This document shows positions 36,990-44,045 of a DNA stretch of 64,000 nucleotides, in pieces (position 1 is the stretch's first letter; every line of letters begins with the position of its first letter). The stretch lies in assembly GCF_007858535.1 (NCBI RefSeq), contig NZ_CP040174.1:930001-994000 (forward strand). Reading direction: 5' to 3'. The stretch is from Arthrobacter sp. UKPF54-2. Its GTDB lineage: Bacteria; Actinomycetota; Actinomycetes; Actinomycetales; Micrococcaceae. The notes below the pieces were generated by a model. It saw only the letters and a program-made list of their open reading frames with translations. It did not search any database and had not been told where the DNA came from. A program made the position numbers and the translations under genes.

Positions 36990-37111
36990 TGGACATGTTC
37001 AGCGTTACTGGCCTCGAGAAATGGGCATGCCCGTCGGCCATGCCGTGGGTTGGACATGTCCAGCGTTACTGGCCTCGAGAAATGGGCATGTCCGTCGGCC
37101 ATGCCGCGGGT
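36990..37111. repeat. tandem repeat, 2 x 61 bases
   Basis: Two direct copies of a 61-base unit start at 36990 and 37051; they differ at a few bases. Each unit carries GGACATG followed by TTACTGGCCTCGAGAAATGG, a GGGCATG palindrome and a GGCCATGCCG palindrome. Confidence 0.75.
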
Positions 37112-37226
37112 TGGACATACCCTCCGGCGACGTCGCAAAGGATGGACATGTCCCTCGCGAGGGCTCAGCGACGGGCATGTCCCCGCGGGAGCGGCAGACC
37201 AGTTCTGCGTTCGTGTTGTTTTTTCG

Positions 37227-37255
37227 TTGACAAAGCCACATGAACAAAGATAAAG
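37227..37255 (+). promoter_or_regulatory. putative promoter of the fructose PTS operon
   Basis: TTGACA at 37227-37232 is a perfect -35; 17 bases later ATAAAG (37250-37255) can serve as -10. This is about 85 bases before the GTG start of the DeoR-type regulator at 37341 and just right of the repeat block. Confidence 0.6.
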
Positions 37256-37340
37256 TCAAGCAATTCCACTTCGTGTGATGGGGGTCACCGAAGCACCCGG
37301 AATCCGCAGCACCCGCAGCAGTCGTCGCAATGGAGGGCAC

Positions 37341-38189
37341 GTGTTCGCCGAGGAACGCCAGCAACTGATCGTGGAGCTCGTCGCCGCCAGCGGCCGGGCC
37401 AGCGTCACCGACCTCGCCGAGCGTTTCAACATCACCACCGAAACCGTCCGCCGCGACCTGGCCGCCCTCGAGACCGCCGGCACTGTCCGCCGGGTCCATG
37501 GCGGCGCCGTCTCACCGGAGCGCCTCAGTACCACGGAAGAAAGCATCCTCGAACGCACGGTGCAGCGGCAGAGCGAGAAGACCCGGATCGCCAAGGCCGC
37601 CCTTGACCTCATTCCCCAGGGCCGCGCCGGAAGCGTCCTGATCGACGCCGGCTCTACCACCGAGGCCCTGGCCGAGATGCTCGCGGCACGGACCGCGGGG
37701 GCCGGCGCGGGCCCGGCCGGAGCGGGCCCCGCAGCAGCGGGCGGCCCGTCGGGGCCGGCCGCCGGTGAAGCGGAGCTCGTCGTTATCACCCACGCACTGC
37801 CCATCGCCGCGAAGCTCTCCGGCGAGCCCGGCATCGCGCTGCACCTGCTGGGCGGCAAGGTCCGCGGCCTGACCCAGGCCGCCGTCGGGCAGTCCACCGT
37901 GGAAGCGGCCCGCCGGATCCGGCCCGACATCGCGTTCATCGGCACCAACGGCATTTCCGCGGCCTTCGGGCTGAGCACTCCCGATCCTGAAGAAGCAGCC
38001 GTCAAGGCCGCCTTCGTCCATTCAGCGCGCCGCATTGTGGTGCTGGCTGATGCCTCCAAACTGGACGCCGAGACGCTGGTCCAGTTCGCCTCCCTGAAAG
38101 ATCTGGACACCGTGATCACAGACACGAACCCCAGCCCGGACCTCGCCGCGGCCCTCGCCGACGCCGGAGTGGAGGTGGTGGTCGCATGA
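37341..38189 (+). CDS. fruR: DeoR/GlpR family regulator of the fructose operon
   Basis: A 282-residue regulator. The DeoR helix-turn-helix is at about residues 5-50 (RQQLIVELVAASGRASVTDL and TTETVRRDLAALE), and the C-terminal part is the DeoR sugar-phosphate sensor (IDAGSTTEALAE, FIGTNGISAAFGLST). A Gly/Ala/Pro stretch of about 25 residues lies inside the sensor domain near residues 113-140 and is not usual. The GTG start at 37341 is chosen because GGAGGG (37332-37337) is at the right distance; a longer reading has no such site. It precedes fruK with a 4-base overlap (ATGA at 38186-38189), so it is the first gene of the operon, sensing fructose-1-phosphate by inference. Confidence 0.86.
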   Translation: MFAEERQQLIVELVAASGRASVTDLAERFNITTETVRRDLAALETAGTVRRVHGGAVSPERLSTTEESILERTVQRQSEKTRIAKAALDLIPQGRAGSVLIDAGSTTEALAEMLAARTAGAGAGPAGAGPAAAGGPSGPAAGEAELVVITHALPIAAKLSGEPGIALHLLGGKVRGLTQAAVGQSTVEAARRIRPDIAFIGTNGISAAFGLSTPDPEEAAVKAAFVHSARRIVVLADASKLDAETLVQFASLKDLDTVITDTNPSPDLAAALADAGVEVVVA

Positions 38190-39172
38190 TCGTCACCCTC
38201 ACGGCCAACCCCAGCCTGGACCGCACCGTGGCGCTGCCCGGGCCCCTGCTCCGCGGCGAAGTCCAGCGTGCAACCTCGGTCCGGCAGGAATCCGGCGGCA
38301 AGGGCGTCAACGTCTCCCGCGCCCTCGTGGCCTCCGGACTCAAGACCGTCGCGGTGCTTCCCGGCGCCGAGGCCGACCCGGTCCTTGCCGGGCTGCGCGA
38401 AAACGGCGTGCCCTTCGCCGCCCTCCCCATCGGCGAGCCGCTGCGCAGCAACGTGGCCCTCACCGAGCCCGGCGGCGTCACCACCAAGATCAACGAACCC
38501 GGCCCGGTCCTGAATACGGAGCAGCAGGAGGCCCTGATCGGTCTGCTGCTGGATTCGGCCCGCGGCGCCAGCTGGGTCGTGCTGGCCGGATCGCTCCCAC
38601 CCGGAGTCCCGGCCGACTTCTACGCCACCGTCACCCGGCGGCTGCGTTCCCTGCACGACGGCACCGAGGCACCCCTCATCGCCGTCGACTCCTCCGGCGA
38701 ACCGCTCGCCGCCGCAATCTCCGGGGATCCCCTCGGGAGGCCGGACCTGCTTAAACCCAATGCCGAGGAACTGGCGGAACTGGCTGCCGCAGCCGGCTTC
38801 GCCACGGACAAGTCCGCCGAGGAACTCGAAGCGGATCCGGAGGCTGCCGCGGCAGCCGCCGCCGCAGTCGTGCGTTCCGGAGTGGGTGCGGTACTCGCCA
38901 CCCTCGGTTCCAAGGGTGCGGTGCTTGTGACGGCCGACGGCGCGTGGCTGGCCACGCACCCGCCGGTCAAGGCGGTCAGTACGGTCGGCGCCGGCGATTC
39001 CTCGCTTGCCGGCTACCTGCTCGCCGCCAGCCAGGGCGCCGCCCCGGCCGATTGCCTGCGTCAGGCGGTGGCCCACGGGGCCGCCGCTGCCTCCCTGCCC
39101 GGGTCGACCGTCCCGGCAGTGCACCAAACCACCCCCGCCGCCGTAACCATCACGGCCCTGAAGAAGGATTGA
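38186..39172 (+). CDS. fruK: 1-phosphofructokinase
   Basis: A 328-residue PfkB-family kinase. The N-terminal GGKGVNVSRAL and the C-terminal STVGAGDSSLAGYLLA (catalytic Asp in GAGDS) are intact; the beginning MIVTLTANPSLDRTVAL is typical of 1-phosphofructokinase. It phosphorylates fructose-1-phosphate from the PTS to fructose-1,6-bisphosphate. The start overlaps the regulator by 4 bases, and fruA starts 2 bases after the stop. Confidence 0.93.
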   Translation: MIVTLTANPSLDRTVALPGPLLRGEVQRATSVRQESGGKGVNVSRALVASGLKTVAVLPGAEADPVLAGLRENGVPFAALPIGEPLRSNVALTEPGGVTTKINEPGPVLNTEQQEALIGLLLDSARGASWVVLAGSLPPGVPADFYATVTRRLRSLHDGTEAPLIAVDSSGEPLAAAISGDPLGRPDLLKPNAEELAELAAAAGFATDKSAEELEADPEAAAAAAAAVVRSGVGAVLATLGSKGAVLVTADGAWLATHPPVKAVSTVGAGDSSLAGYLLAASQGAAPADCLRQAVAHGAAAASLPGSTVPAVHQTTPAAVTITALKKD

Positions 39173-39174
39173 CA

Positions 39175-41229
39175 GTGACCCAGCTCATTACTACCGAACT
39201 GGTCGAGCTCGACCAGAATCTCGGCACATCGCCCGAGGACGTGATCCGGCACCTGGCAGGCAGAGTTGCGGCCAACGGACGCGCCACCGAAGTCGAAGGC
39301 CTCTTCGCCGACGCCTTCGCCCGGGAATCCAAGACCGCCACCGGTGTGCCCGGCGGCATCGCGATTCCGCACTGCCGCTCGACGGCCGTCACCGAGGCCA
39401 CCCTGGCCATGGCACGGCTGTCCCAGCCGGTCGATTTCGGCGCCAAGGACGGCCCCGCGGACCTGATCTTCTTTATCGCGGCCCCCGAAGGCGCGGACCA
39501 GGACCACCTCAAGCTGCTCTCCAAGCTGGCCCGCTCGCTGATCAAAAAGGACTTCACCGCCGCCCTGCGGGCCGCCGCCACCCAGGCCGAGGTGGTGGAA
39601 CTGGTCGAGGGCGCCCTCGCCGACAAGCCCGCAGCCCACGCCGCCGCACCGGCAGCCGCCGCGGTCGGGACAGCCGCCGGGTCAACACCCGCAGCCGCCG
39701 GGGCTCCCCGCGCCAAGCGCCTCGTCGCCGTCACCGCCTGCCCCACCGGCATCGCCCACACCTACATGGCCGCCGACTCGCTCGTGGCCGCGGCCAAGGA
39801 AGCCGGCGTGGACCTGCAGGTGGAGACCCAGGGATCCTCCGGCGCGAAGGCCTTGGACCCGGCCGTGATCGCCGCCGCCGACGCCGTGATCTTCGCCGTC
39901 GACGTCGACGTCCGCGGCAAGGAGCGCTTCGCCGGCAAGCCCGTGATCAACGCCCCGGTCAAACGCGGCATCGACGAGCCGGAGAAGATGGTCGAGGAGG
40001 CCCTCGCTGCGGCGGACAACCCCAACGCCCGGCGCGTGCCGCACTTCGGCGCGGAGGAACAGGCCCAGCACGAGGCCGAGGAAAAGGGCGAGCACATCGG
40101 CCAGAAGCTCAAGAAGGCACTGCTCACCGGCGTCAGCTACATGATCCCGTTCGTGGCGGGCGGCGGCCTGCTGATTGCCCTCGGCTTCCTGATGGGCGGG
40201 TACCTGATCACGAAGTATGCGGACACGATCGTCGTCCAGAACAGCCTCTTCAACCTGCCCACCGAGTTCCCGGACAACGCCTGGGGCCCGCTTGGCGCCT
40301 ACCTCGGCGCGGTGCTGTTCAAGATCGGCGCCCTGTCCCTCGGGTTCCTCGTCCCGGCCCTGGCCGGCTACATCGCCTACGCCATCGCCGACCGCCCCGG
40401 CATCGCGCCGGGCTTCGTCGCCGGTGCGGTGGCAGGCTTTATGGGCGCCGGCTTCCTCGGCGGCATCGTTGGCGGCCTGCTCGCAGGCTACGTCGCCCTC
40501 ATGATCGGCAGGCTCCAGGTGCCGCGCTGGCTGCGCGGCCTGATGCCGGTGGTCATCATCCCGCTGCTGGCCTCCCTGGTCGCGTCCGGATTGATGTTCC
40601 TGATCCTGGGCGGCCCGATCGTCGCGATCACCAAGGGCCTGAACGGCTGGCTGTCCGGCCTCACGGGTGCCAGCGCCATCGCCCTCGGCGTGATCCTGGG
40701 CCTGATGATGTGCTTCGACCTCGGCGGGCCGGTCAACAAGGTCGCCTACGCCTTCGCCGTCGCCGGCCTCGGCGCCGCGAGCATGGACAACCAGGCACCG
40801 TGGCAGATCATGGCCGCCGTGATGGCGTCCGGCATGGTTCCGCCGCTGGCCATGGCCTTGGCTTCCACCGTCCTGAACAAGAAGCTCTTCAGCCTCGCCG
40901 AACAGGAAAACGGCAAGGCGGCCTGGCTGCTGGGGGCGTCCTTCATCTCCGAAGGCGCCATCCCCTTCGCCGCCGCGGACCCGCTGCGCGTGATCCCGGC
41001 CAGCATGCTGGGCGGGGCCGTCACGGGGGCGATGTCGATGGCATTCGGCGTCGGTTCCAAGGCACCGCACGGCGGGTTCTTCGTCTTCTTCGCGATCGAC
41101 AACTTCCTGATGTTCTTTGTCTCCATCGCGGTGGGAGCGGTTGTGTCGGCCTTCGCCGTGATCGCGCTCAAGCGCTGGGCAGTCAAGAAGACCGTTGATA
41201 CGGTGGAACCGGTTCCCGTAACCGTCTGA
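39175..41229 (+). CDS. fruA: PTS fructose transporter subunit IIABC
   Basis: A 684-residue fusion in the order IIA, IIB, IIC. The IIA active-site His66 is in GIAIPHCRS; the IIB active-site Cys189 is in VAVTACPTGIAHTYMAADSL; the IIC membrane domain starts near residue 320 (GVSYMIPFVAGGGLLIALGF) and runs to the end. An Ala-rich linker lies between IIA and IIB (about 150-180). It takes up fructose and phosphorylates it to fructose-1-phosphate. The GTG start at 39175 is supported by AAGGA eight bases upstream. Confidence 0.94.
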   Translation: MTQLITTELVELDQNLGTSPEDVIRHLAGRVAANGRATEVEGLFADAFARESKTATGVPGGIAIPHCRSTAVTEATLAMARLSQPVDFGAKDGPADLIFFIAAPEGADQDHLKLLSKLARSLIKKDFTAALRAAATQAEVVELVEGALADKPAAHAAAPAAAAVGTAAGSTPAAAGAPRAKRLVAVTACPTGIAHTYMAADSLVAAAKEAGVDLQVETQGSSGAKALDPAVIAAADAVIFAVDVDVRGKERFAGKPVINAPVKRGIDEPEKMVEEALAAADNPNARRVPHFGAEEQAQHEAEEKGEHIGQKLKKALLTGVSYMIPFVAGGGLLIALGFLMGGYLITKYADTIVVQNSLFNLPTEFPDNAWGPLGAYLGAVLFKIGALSLGFLVPALAGYIAYAIADRPGIAPGFVAGAVAGFMGAGFLGGIVGGLLAGYVALMIGRLQVPRWLRGLMPVVIIPLLASLVASGLMFLILGGPIVAITKGLNGWLSGLTGASAIALGVILGLMMCFDLGGPVNKVAYAFAVAGLGAASMDNQAPWQIMAAVMASGMVPPLAMALASTVLNKKLFSLAEQENGKAAWLLGASFISEGAIPFAAADPLRVIPASMLGGAVTGAMSMAFGVGSKAPHGGFFVFFAIDNFLMFFVSIAVGAVVSAFAVIALKRWAVKKTVDTVEPVPVTV

Positions 41230-41288
41230 GCCGGTCCGCAAGAAACCTTCCCAAGCTGATAATCCCAAGCTGAATCCAAGGAGCAACA

Positions 41289-41567
41289 ATGACCGAACGT
41301 AACGCCACCATTGCCAGCCGCGTCGGGCTGCACGCCCGCCCGGCCGCCATCTTTGCCGAGGCTGCAGGCGAGTTCGATCTCGAAATCACCATCGCCCGGC
41401 TCGGCGAACCGGAGGACGAGGCCATGGACGCCGCCAGCATCCTGTCCCTGATGAGCCTGGGCGCCTCGCACGGCGAGGTTGTGGTGTTGCGTGCCGAGGG
41501 CGACGGCGCCGACGCCGCCCTCGAGCGCCTGGTCCAGATCCTCGAAACGGACCACGACGCCGAATAG
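41289..41567 (+). CDS. ptsH: phosphocarrier protein HPr
   Basis: A 92-residue HPr. The phospho-accepting His15 is in GLHARPAAIF and Ser50 in AASILSLMSLG is at the place of the regulatory Ser46 of other HPr proteins. It carries phosphate from Enzyme I to EIIA. A ribosome site AAGGAG lies upstream. Enzyme I (ptsI) is not in this window, so it must be encoded elsewhere. HPr in this place suggests the operon supplies the general PTS for fructose. Confidence 0.93.
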   Translation: MTERNATIASRVGLHARPAAIFAEAAGEFDLEITIARLGEPEDEAMDAASILSLMSLGASHGEVVVLRAEGDGADAALERLVQILETDHDAE

Positions 41568-41578
41568 CACTACCTCGT

Positions 41579-41627
41579 GCGGCCGCCGGCCTTTCTCCCC
41601 TGCCAGGGGCGGGGGGCCGGCGGCCGC
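41579..41627 (+). terminator. strong hairpin after ptsH
   Basis: GCGGCCGCCGGCC at 41579-41591 pairs exactly with 41615-41627; within the loop CCCC and GGGG (41597-41600, 41606-41609) can form a smaller stem. It starts 11 bases after the HPr stop and lies just before the right repeat block. No T tract follows. Confidence 0.65.
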
Positions 41628-41665
41628 GCGTCGTTAAGGCCCGGTGCTTGTGGCTCATGCCCGGA

Positions 41666-41821
41666 GGGGCATGCCCATTCCTCGGCGCCAACCCCAAGGG
41701 GCATGCCCATTCCCGGCGCCAACCCTCAGGGGCATGCCCATTCCCGGCGCCAACCCCAAGGGGCATGCCCATTCCCGGCGCCAACCCCAAGGGGCATGCC
41801 CACTCCCGGCCGCGGCCAATG
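41666..41821. repeat. five tandem copies of a 31-base palindromic unit
   Basis: The unit begins GGGGCATGCCC (at 41666, 41698, 41729, 41760, 41791) and continues ATTCCCGGCGCCAACCCCAA. Spacing is 32, 31, 31 and 31. Each unit holds the GGGCATGCCC palindrome and a GGCGCC palindrome. The last copies diverge. It is contiguous, without varying spacers, so it is not a CRISPR array. Confidence 0.8.
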
Positions 41822-41841
41822 GACATATAGGCACTATGTCC
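41821..41841. repeat. 21-base inverted repeat, right copy
   Basis: Arms GGACATA and TATGTCC around a 7-base centre. In reverse complement it matches 36951-36971 at 18 of 21 positions. Confidence 0.6.
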
Positions 41842-42085
41842 AACGGCAGGCCCGCCCGCTGGGCATGCCCATTCCTCGGCGCCAACCCGCGATGTCCAGC
41901 CCAGCCCTGGCTTCGAGGCAGGGCATGTCCATCGGTTGCGCCGCCAGTCGCGACCCCGGGGCACACTTCATAAGGGAACTTAGTAAGTGCTTGTCTTCGC
42001 CGTGCGGCGCGGTTAGTTTGGGAACCGCGGCACCACCACCGTGGAGCGCCGCAGCAACGCATCCCGGACCGAAGGAGATCACCGC

Positions 42086-42580
42086 ATGGCAAGCGTGCAG
42101 GAAAGCATCGAAGTCGACGTTCCCGTGTCCACCGCGTACAACCAGTGGACCCAGTTCGAGACCTTCCCGAGGTTTATGAAGGGGGTCGAGGCCGTGGAGC
42201 AGATCGACGAGACCTCCCTGCAGTTCCGCACCGACATCGCCGGGGTGCGGCGCGAATACCTGGCCCAGATCACCGAGCAGGAACCGGACCGCAGGATCGC
42301 CTGGGTCAGCACGGACAAGCCCCGCAACGCCGGCACCGTCACCTTTGAACCCCTCGGCGCGGAGCGGGCCCGCGTTAACGTCGAACTCGAGTGGGAGCCC
42401 GAGGGCGTGGTGGAGAAGGCCGGTTCCGCCGTCGGGGCGGACAGCCGCCAGGTCAGCGCGGACCTCGGCCGCTTCAAGGAGTTCATCGAATCCCGCGGCA
42501 TCGAAACCGGTGAATGGCGTTCCTCCGTTGACCGCGGCGAGGTTGACGACGTCGACCCCGCAGCCGGCGAGCCGCGGTAG
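42086..42580 (+). CDS. SRPBCC/polyketide-cyclase-like protein
   Basis: A 164-residue protein with the START/SRPBCC fold: VDVPVSTAYNQWTQFETFPR near the N-terminus, the beta strand part REYLAQITEQEPDRRIAWVS and a C-terminal amphipathic helix. Such proteins bind small hydrophobic ligands; many bacterial ones are of unknown function. The start is backed by a perfect GAAGGAGA upstream. It is followed 2 bases later by the Rho_N-like protein and the two are probably co-transcribed. Confidence 0.8.
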   Translation: MASVQESIEVDVPVSTAYNQWTQFETFPRFMKGVEAVEQIDETSLQFRTDIAGVRREYLAQITEQEPDRRIAWVSTDKPRNAGTVTFEPLGAERARVNVELEWEPEGVVEKAGSAVGADSRQVSADLGRFKEFIESRGIETGEWRSSVDRGEVDDVDPAAGEPR

Positions 42581-42582
42581 CC

Positions 42583-42870
42583 ATGCCCGCCAAGAAGGGT
42601 GCGCCGCAGGGTTCCGAGAGTCCCAGCATCAAGGACCCGGAAATGTACGAGGCCCTGCTGGAAGACGGCGCCTCCAAACAGAAGGCGGCCCGGATTTCCA
42701 ACGCCGCCGCTAGGCGTGGCCGGTCCGCCGTGGGCCGCAAGGGCGGCGAATCCGGCGACTACGAGGACTGGACCGTCCCGCAGCTGAAGAAAAAGGCCAA
42801 GGAGATCGGCCTCAAGGGCTACTCGGCCAAGAAAAAGAGCGAACTGATCTCCGCTCTGCGGAACTCCTGA
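42583..42870 (+). CDS. small basic protein with Rho N-terminal/SAP-like domain
   Basis: A 95-residue basic protein. Its N-terminus (SIKDPEMYEALLEDGASKQK-AARISNAAARRG) matches the DUF7218-type module found in such proteins, and its C-terminus (WTVPQLKKKAKEIGLKGYSA) is a Rho_N/SAP-like helix pair that could bind nucleic acid. It starts 2 bases after the SRPBCC gene and ends convergently to the Ku gene. The function is unknown; a DNA-binding role fits the neighbourhood but is inference. Confidence 0.78.
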   Translation: MPAKKGAPQGSESPSIKDPEMYEALLEDGASKQKAARISNAAARRGRSAVGRKGGESGDYEDWTVPQLKKKAKEIGLKGYSAKKKSELISALRNS

Positions 42871-42910
42871 GCCGATGACGGCGGGGCCGCCGGTCAACAA
42901 CGGTGCGGGC

Positions 42911-44005
42911 TCAGGCGCCCTTGCGCGCCGTTTTGGCGGCCGGAGTCTTCGCGGCAGGGGTTTTGGACGCGGTGGCCTTGGCAGCGGTGGTCTTCGCAGC
43001 TGTGGTCTTGGCGGCGGCCTTCGCGGCCGGTTTGGCCGCCGTCCCGGCACCGCCGGAGGCACCGCCGGAGGCAGCCTTGGCAGTGGACTTGGCCGAGGTG
43101 CTCGCCGCAGTCTTGGCCGCTGCCTTGGGGGCAGCAGCGGACCGGGGCGACTTGGCCCCGCCGGCCTTGGCTTTGCTCCCGCCGTCAGCGCCGTCTGCCC
43201 CGGAGTCGCCGGCGGCCGCACCACGTTTGCGCTCGATGCTGCGTTTGAGCGCCTCCATCAGGTCGATCACCTCGCCGGTTCCGGGCTCCGCCGCCGGTGC
43301 GCCGAAAGTCGCCTCCGTGTCCAGGGATTCGCCCTGCTCGAGCTTGGCCTCGATCAGCTGCCGCAGCTGGATCTGGTAGTCGTCCGTGAACTGCTCGGGT
43401 TCGAAGTCGGCCGCCATCGAGTCCACCAGGGCGGCGGACATTTCCCGTTCCTGGGCCGAGATCCGCACGCTGGCCTCGAGCGCGGGGAAACTCGCCTCGC
43501 GCACCTCGTCGGCCCAGAGCAGGCCCTGCAGCACCAGTACGTCGCCGCGGATCCGGAGCGCCCCGAGCCGGCTCTTCTCCCGCAGCGCGAACTGCACAAT
43601 GGCCACCCGGTCAGTGTCCTCCAACGCCCGGCGGAGCAGCACGTAGGCCTTCGGCGACTTGGCATCCGGTTCGAGGTAGTAGCTCTTCTCAAACGTCATC
43701 GGGTCCAGCTGCTCGGCGGGGACAAACTGCACCACCTCGATCTCGTGGCTGTTCTCCGCCGGGATGGACTTGAGCTCCTCGCGGCTGAGGATCACCGTGC
43801 GGCCGTCCTCCTCGTAGGCCTTGTCGATGTCCTCGTAGTCGATGATCTCGCTGCAGACCTCGCACCGGCGCTGGTAGCGGATCCGGCCGCCGTCGGCGTT
43901 GTGGACCTGGTGCAGGCTGATGTCGTGGTCCTCGGTGGCGCTGTAGACCTTGACGGGGACGTTGACCAGGCCGAACGCGATCGCGCCTTTCCAGATGGCT
44001 CTCAT
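42911..44005 (-). CDS. ku: Ku protein for non-homologous end joining
   Basis: A 364-residue bacterial Ku. The N-terminal MRAIWKGAIAFGLVNVPVKV and the core through about residue 260 match the Ku beta-barrel; KSYYLEPD and RDGRTVILSRE-type segments are present. The homodimer encircles DNA ends and recruits LigD. The last 90 residues (about 275-364) are a repeated Lys/Ala/Thr tail (KTTAAKTTAAKATASKTPAAK) like histone H1, which in other actinobacteria helps the ring to thread on DNA. It is divergent from ligD with 40 bases between, so they share a control region. Confidence 0.95.
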   Translation of the reverse strand: MRAIWKGAIAFGLVNVPVKVYSATEDHDISLHQVHNADGGRIRYQRRCEVCSEIIDYEDIDKAYEEDGRTVILSREELKSIPAENSHEIEVVQFVPAEQLDPMTFEKSYYLEPDAKSPKAYVLLRRALEDTDRVAIVQFALREKSRLGALRIRGDVLVLQGLLWADEVREASFPALEASVRISAQEREMSAALVDSMAADFEPEQFTDDYQIQLRQLIEAKLEQGESLDTEATFGAPAAEPGTGEVIDLMEALKRSIERKRGAAAGDSGADGADGGSKAKAGGAKSPRSAAAPKAAAKTAASTSAKSTAKAASGGASGGAGTAAKPAAKAAAKTTAAKTTAAKATASKTPAAKTPAAKTARKGA

Positions 44006-44031
44006 GGCTCAAGTGAACACCAGAGCCGCAC

Positions 44032-44039
44032 GGAGGTGA
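44032..44039 (+). promoter_or_regulatory. ribosome binding site GGAGGTGA that fixes the TTG start of ligD
   Basis: GGAGGTGA, a perfect complement of the 16S rRNA tail, sits 6 bases before TTG at 44046. There is no ATG or GTG in frame nearby at a comparable distance, so it decides the ligD start. Confidence 0.75.
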
Positions 44040-44045
44040 AGTGTT

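Larger units (their letters stand above)
36860..37185. repeat. palindrome-rich repeat block left of the fructose operon
   Basis: A noncoding 326-base stretch with a dense set of palindromes of the form RGRCATGYCY. GGGCATGCCC is at 36870 and 37023, GGACATGTCC at 37052 and 37144, GGGCATGTCC at 37084 and 37173, and variants at 36922, 36991, 37036, 37097 and 37113. Two tandem 61-base units are at 36990-37050 and 37051-37111, and a partial third follows. The function is unknown. The related block right of the operon is at 41650-41935. Confidence 0.7.
41650..41935. repeat. palindrome-rich repeat block right of the fructose operon
   Basis: Noncoding, with GGGCATGCCC repeats at 41667, 41699, 41730, 41761 and 41792, then GGACATA-rich element at 41821-41841, GGGCATGCCC at 41861 and GGGCATGTCC at 41921. 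It is the partner of the left block (36860-37185). A reading frame crosses it in several frames, because the 31-base unit contains no stop, but the repeat shifts frame at each copy, so it is not coding. Confidence 0.7.

Noticed and set aside
36990..37185. Similarity of GGACATGTCC/GGGCATGTCC pairs to the p53 half-site consensus RRRCWWGYYY
   Set aside because: A coincidence of a short palindrome; p53 does not exist in bacteria. Only the palindrome itself is of interest.
36815..37253. Three overlapping open frames across the left repeat block
   Set aside because: All three frames are open because of the palindromic repeats; amino acid content is Cys/Pro/His-rich nonsense and there is no start with a ribosome site.
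41650..41935. CRISPR array
   Set aside because: Units are contiguous and nearly identical, with no variable spacers and no cas genes.
41577..42179. A 200-residue open frame across the right repeat block
   Set aside because: The repeated peptide (GMPIPGANP and its frame-shifted forms) follows from the 31-base repeat without stops; the unit is not a multiple of three so the same peptide does not recur in one frame, and there is no ribosome site.
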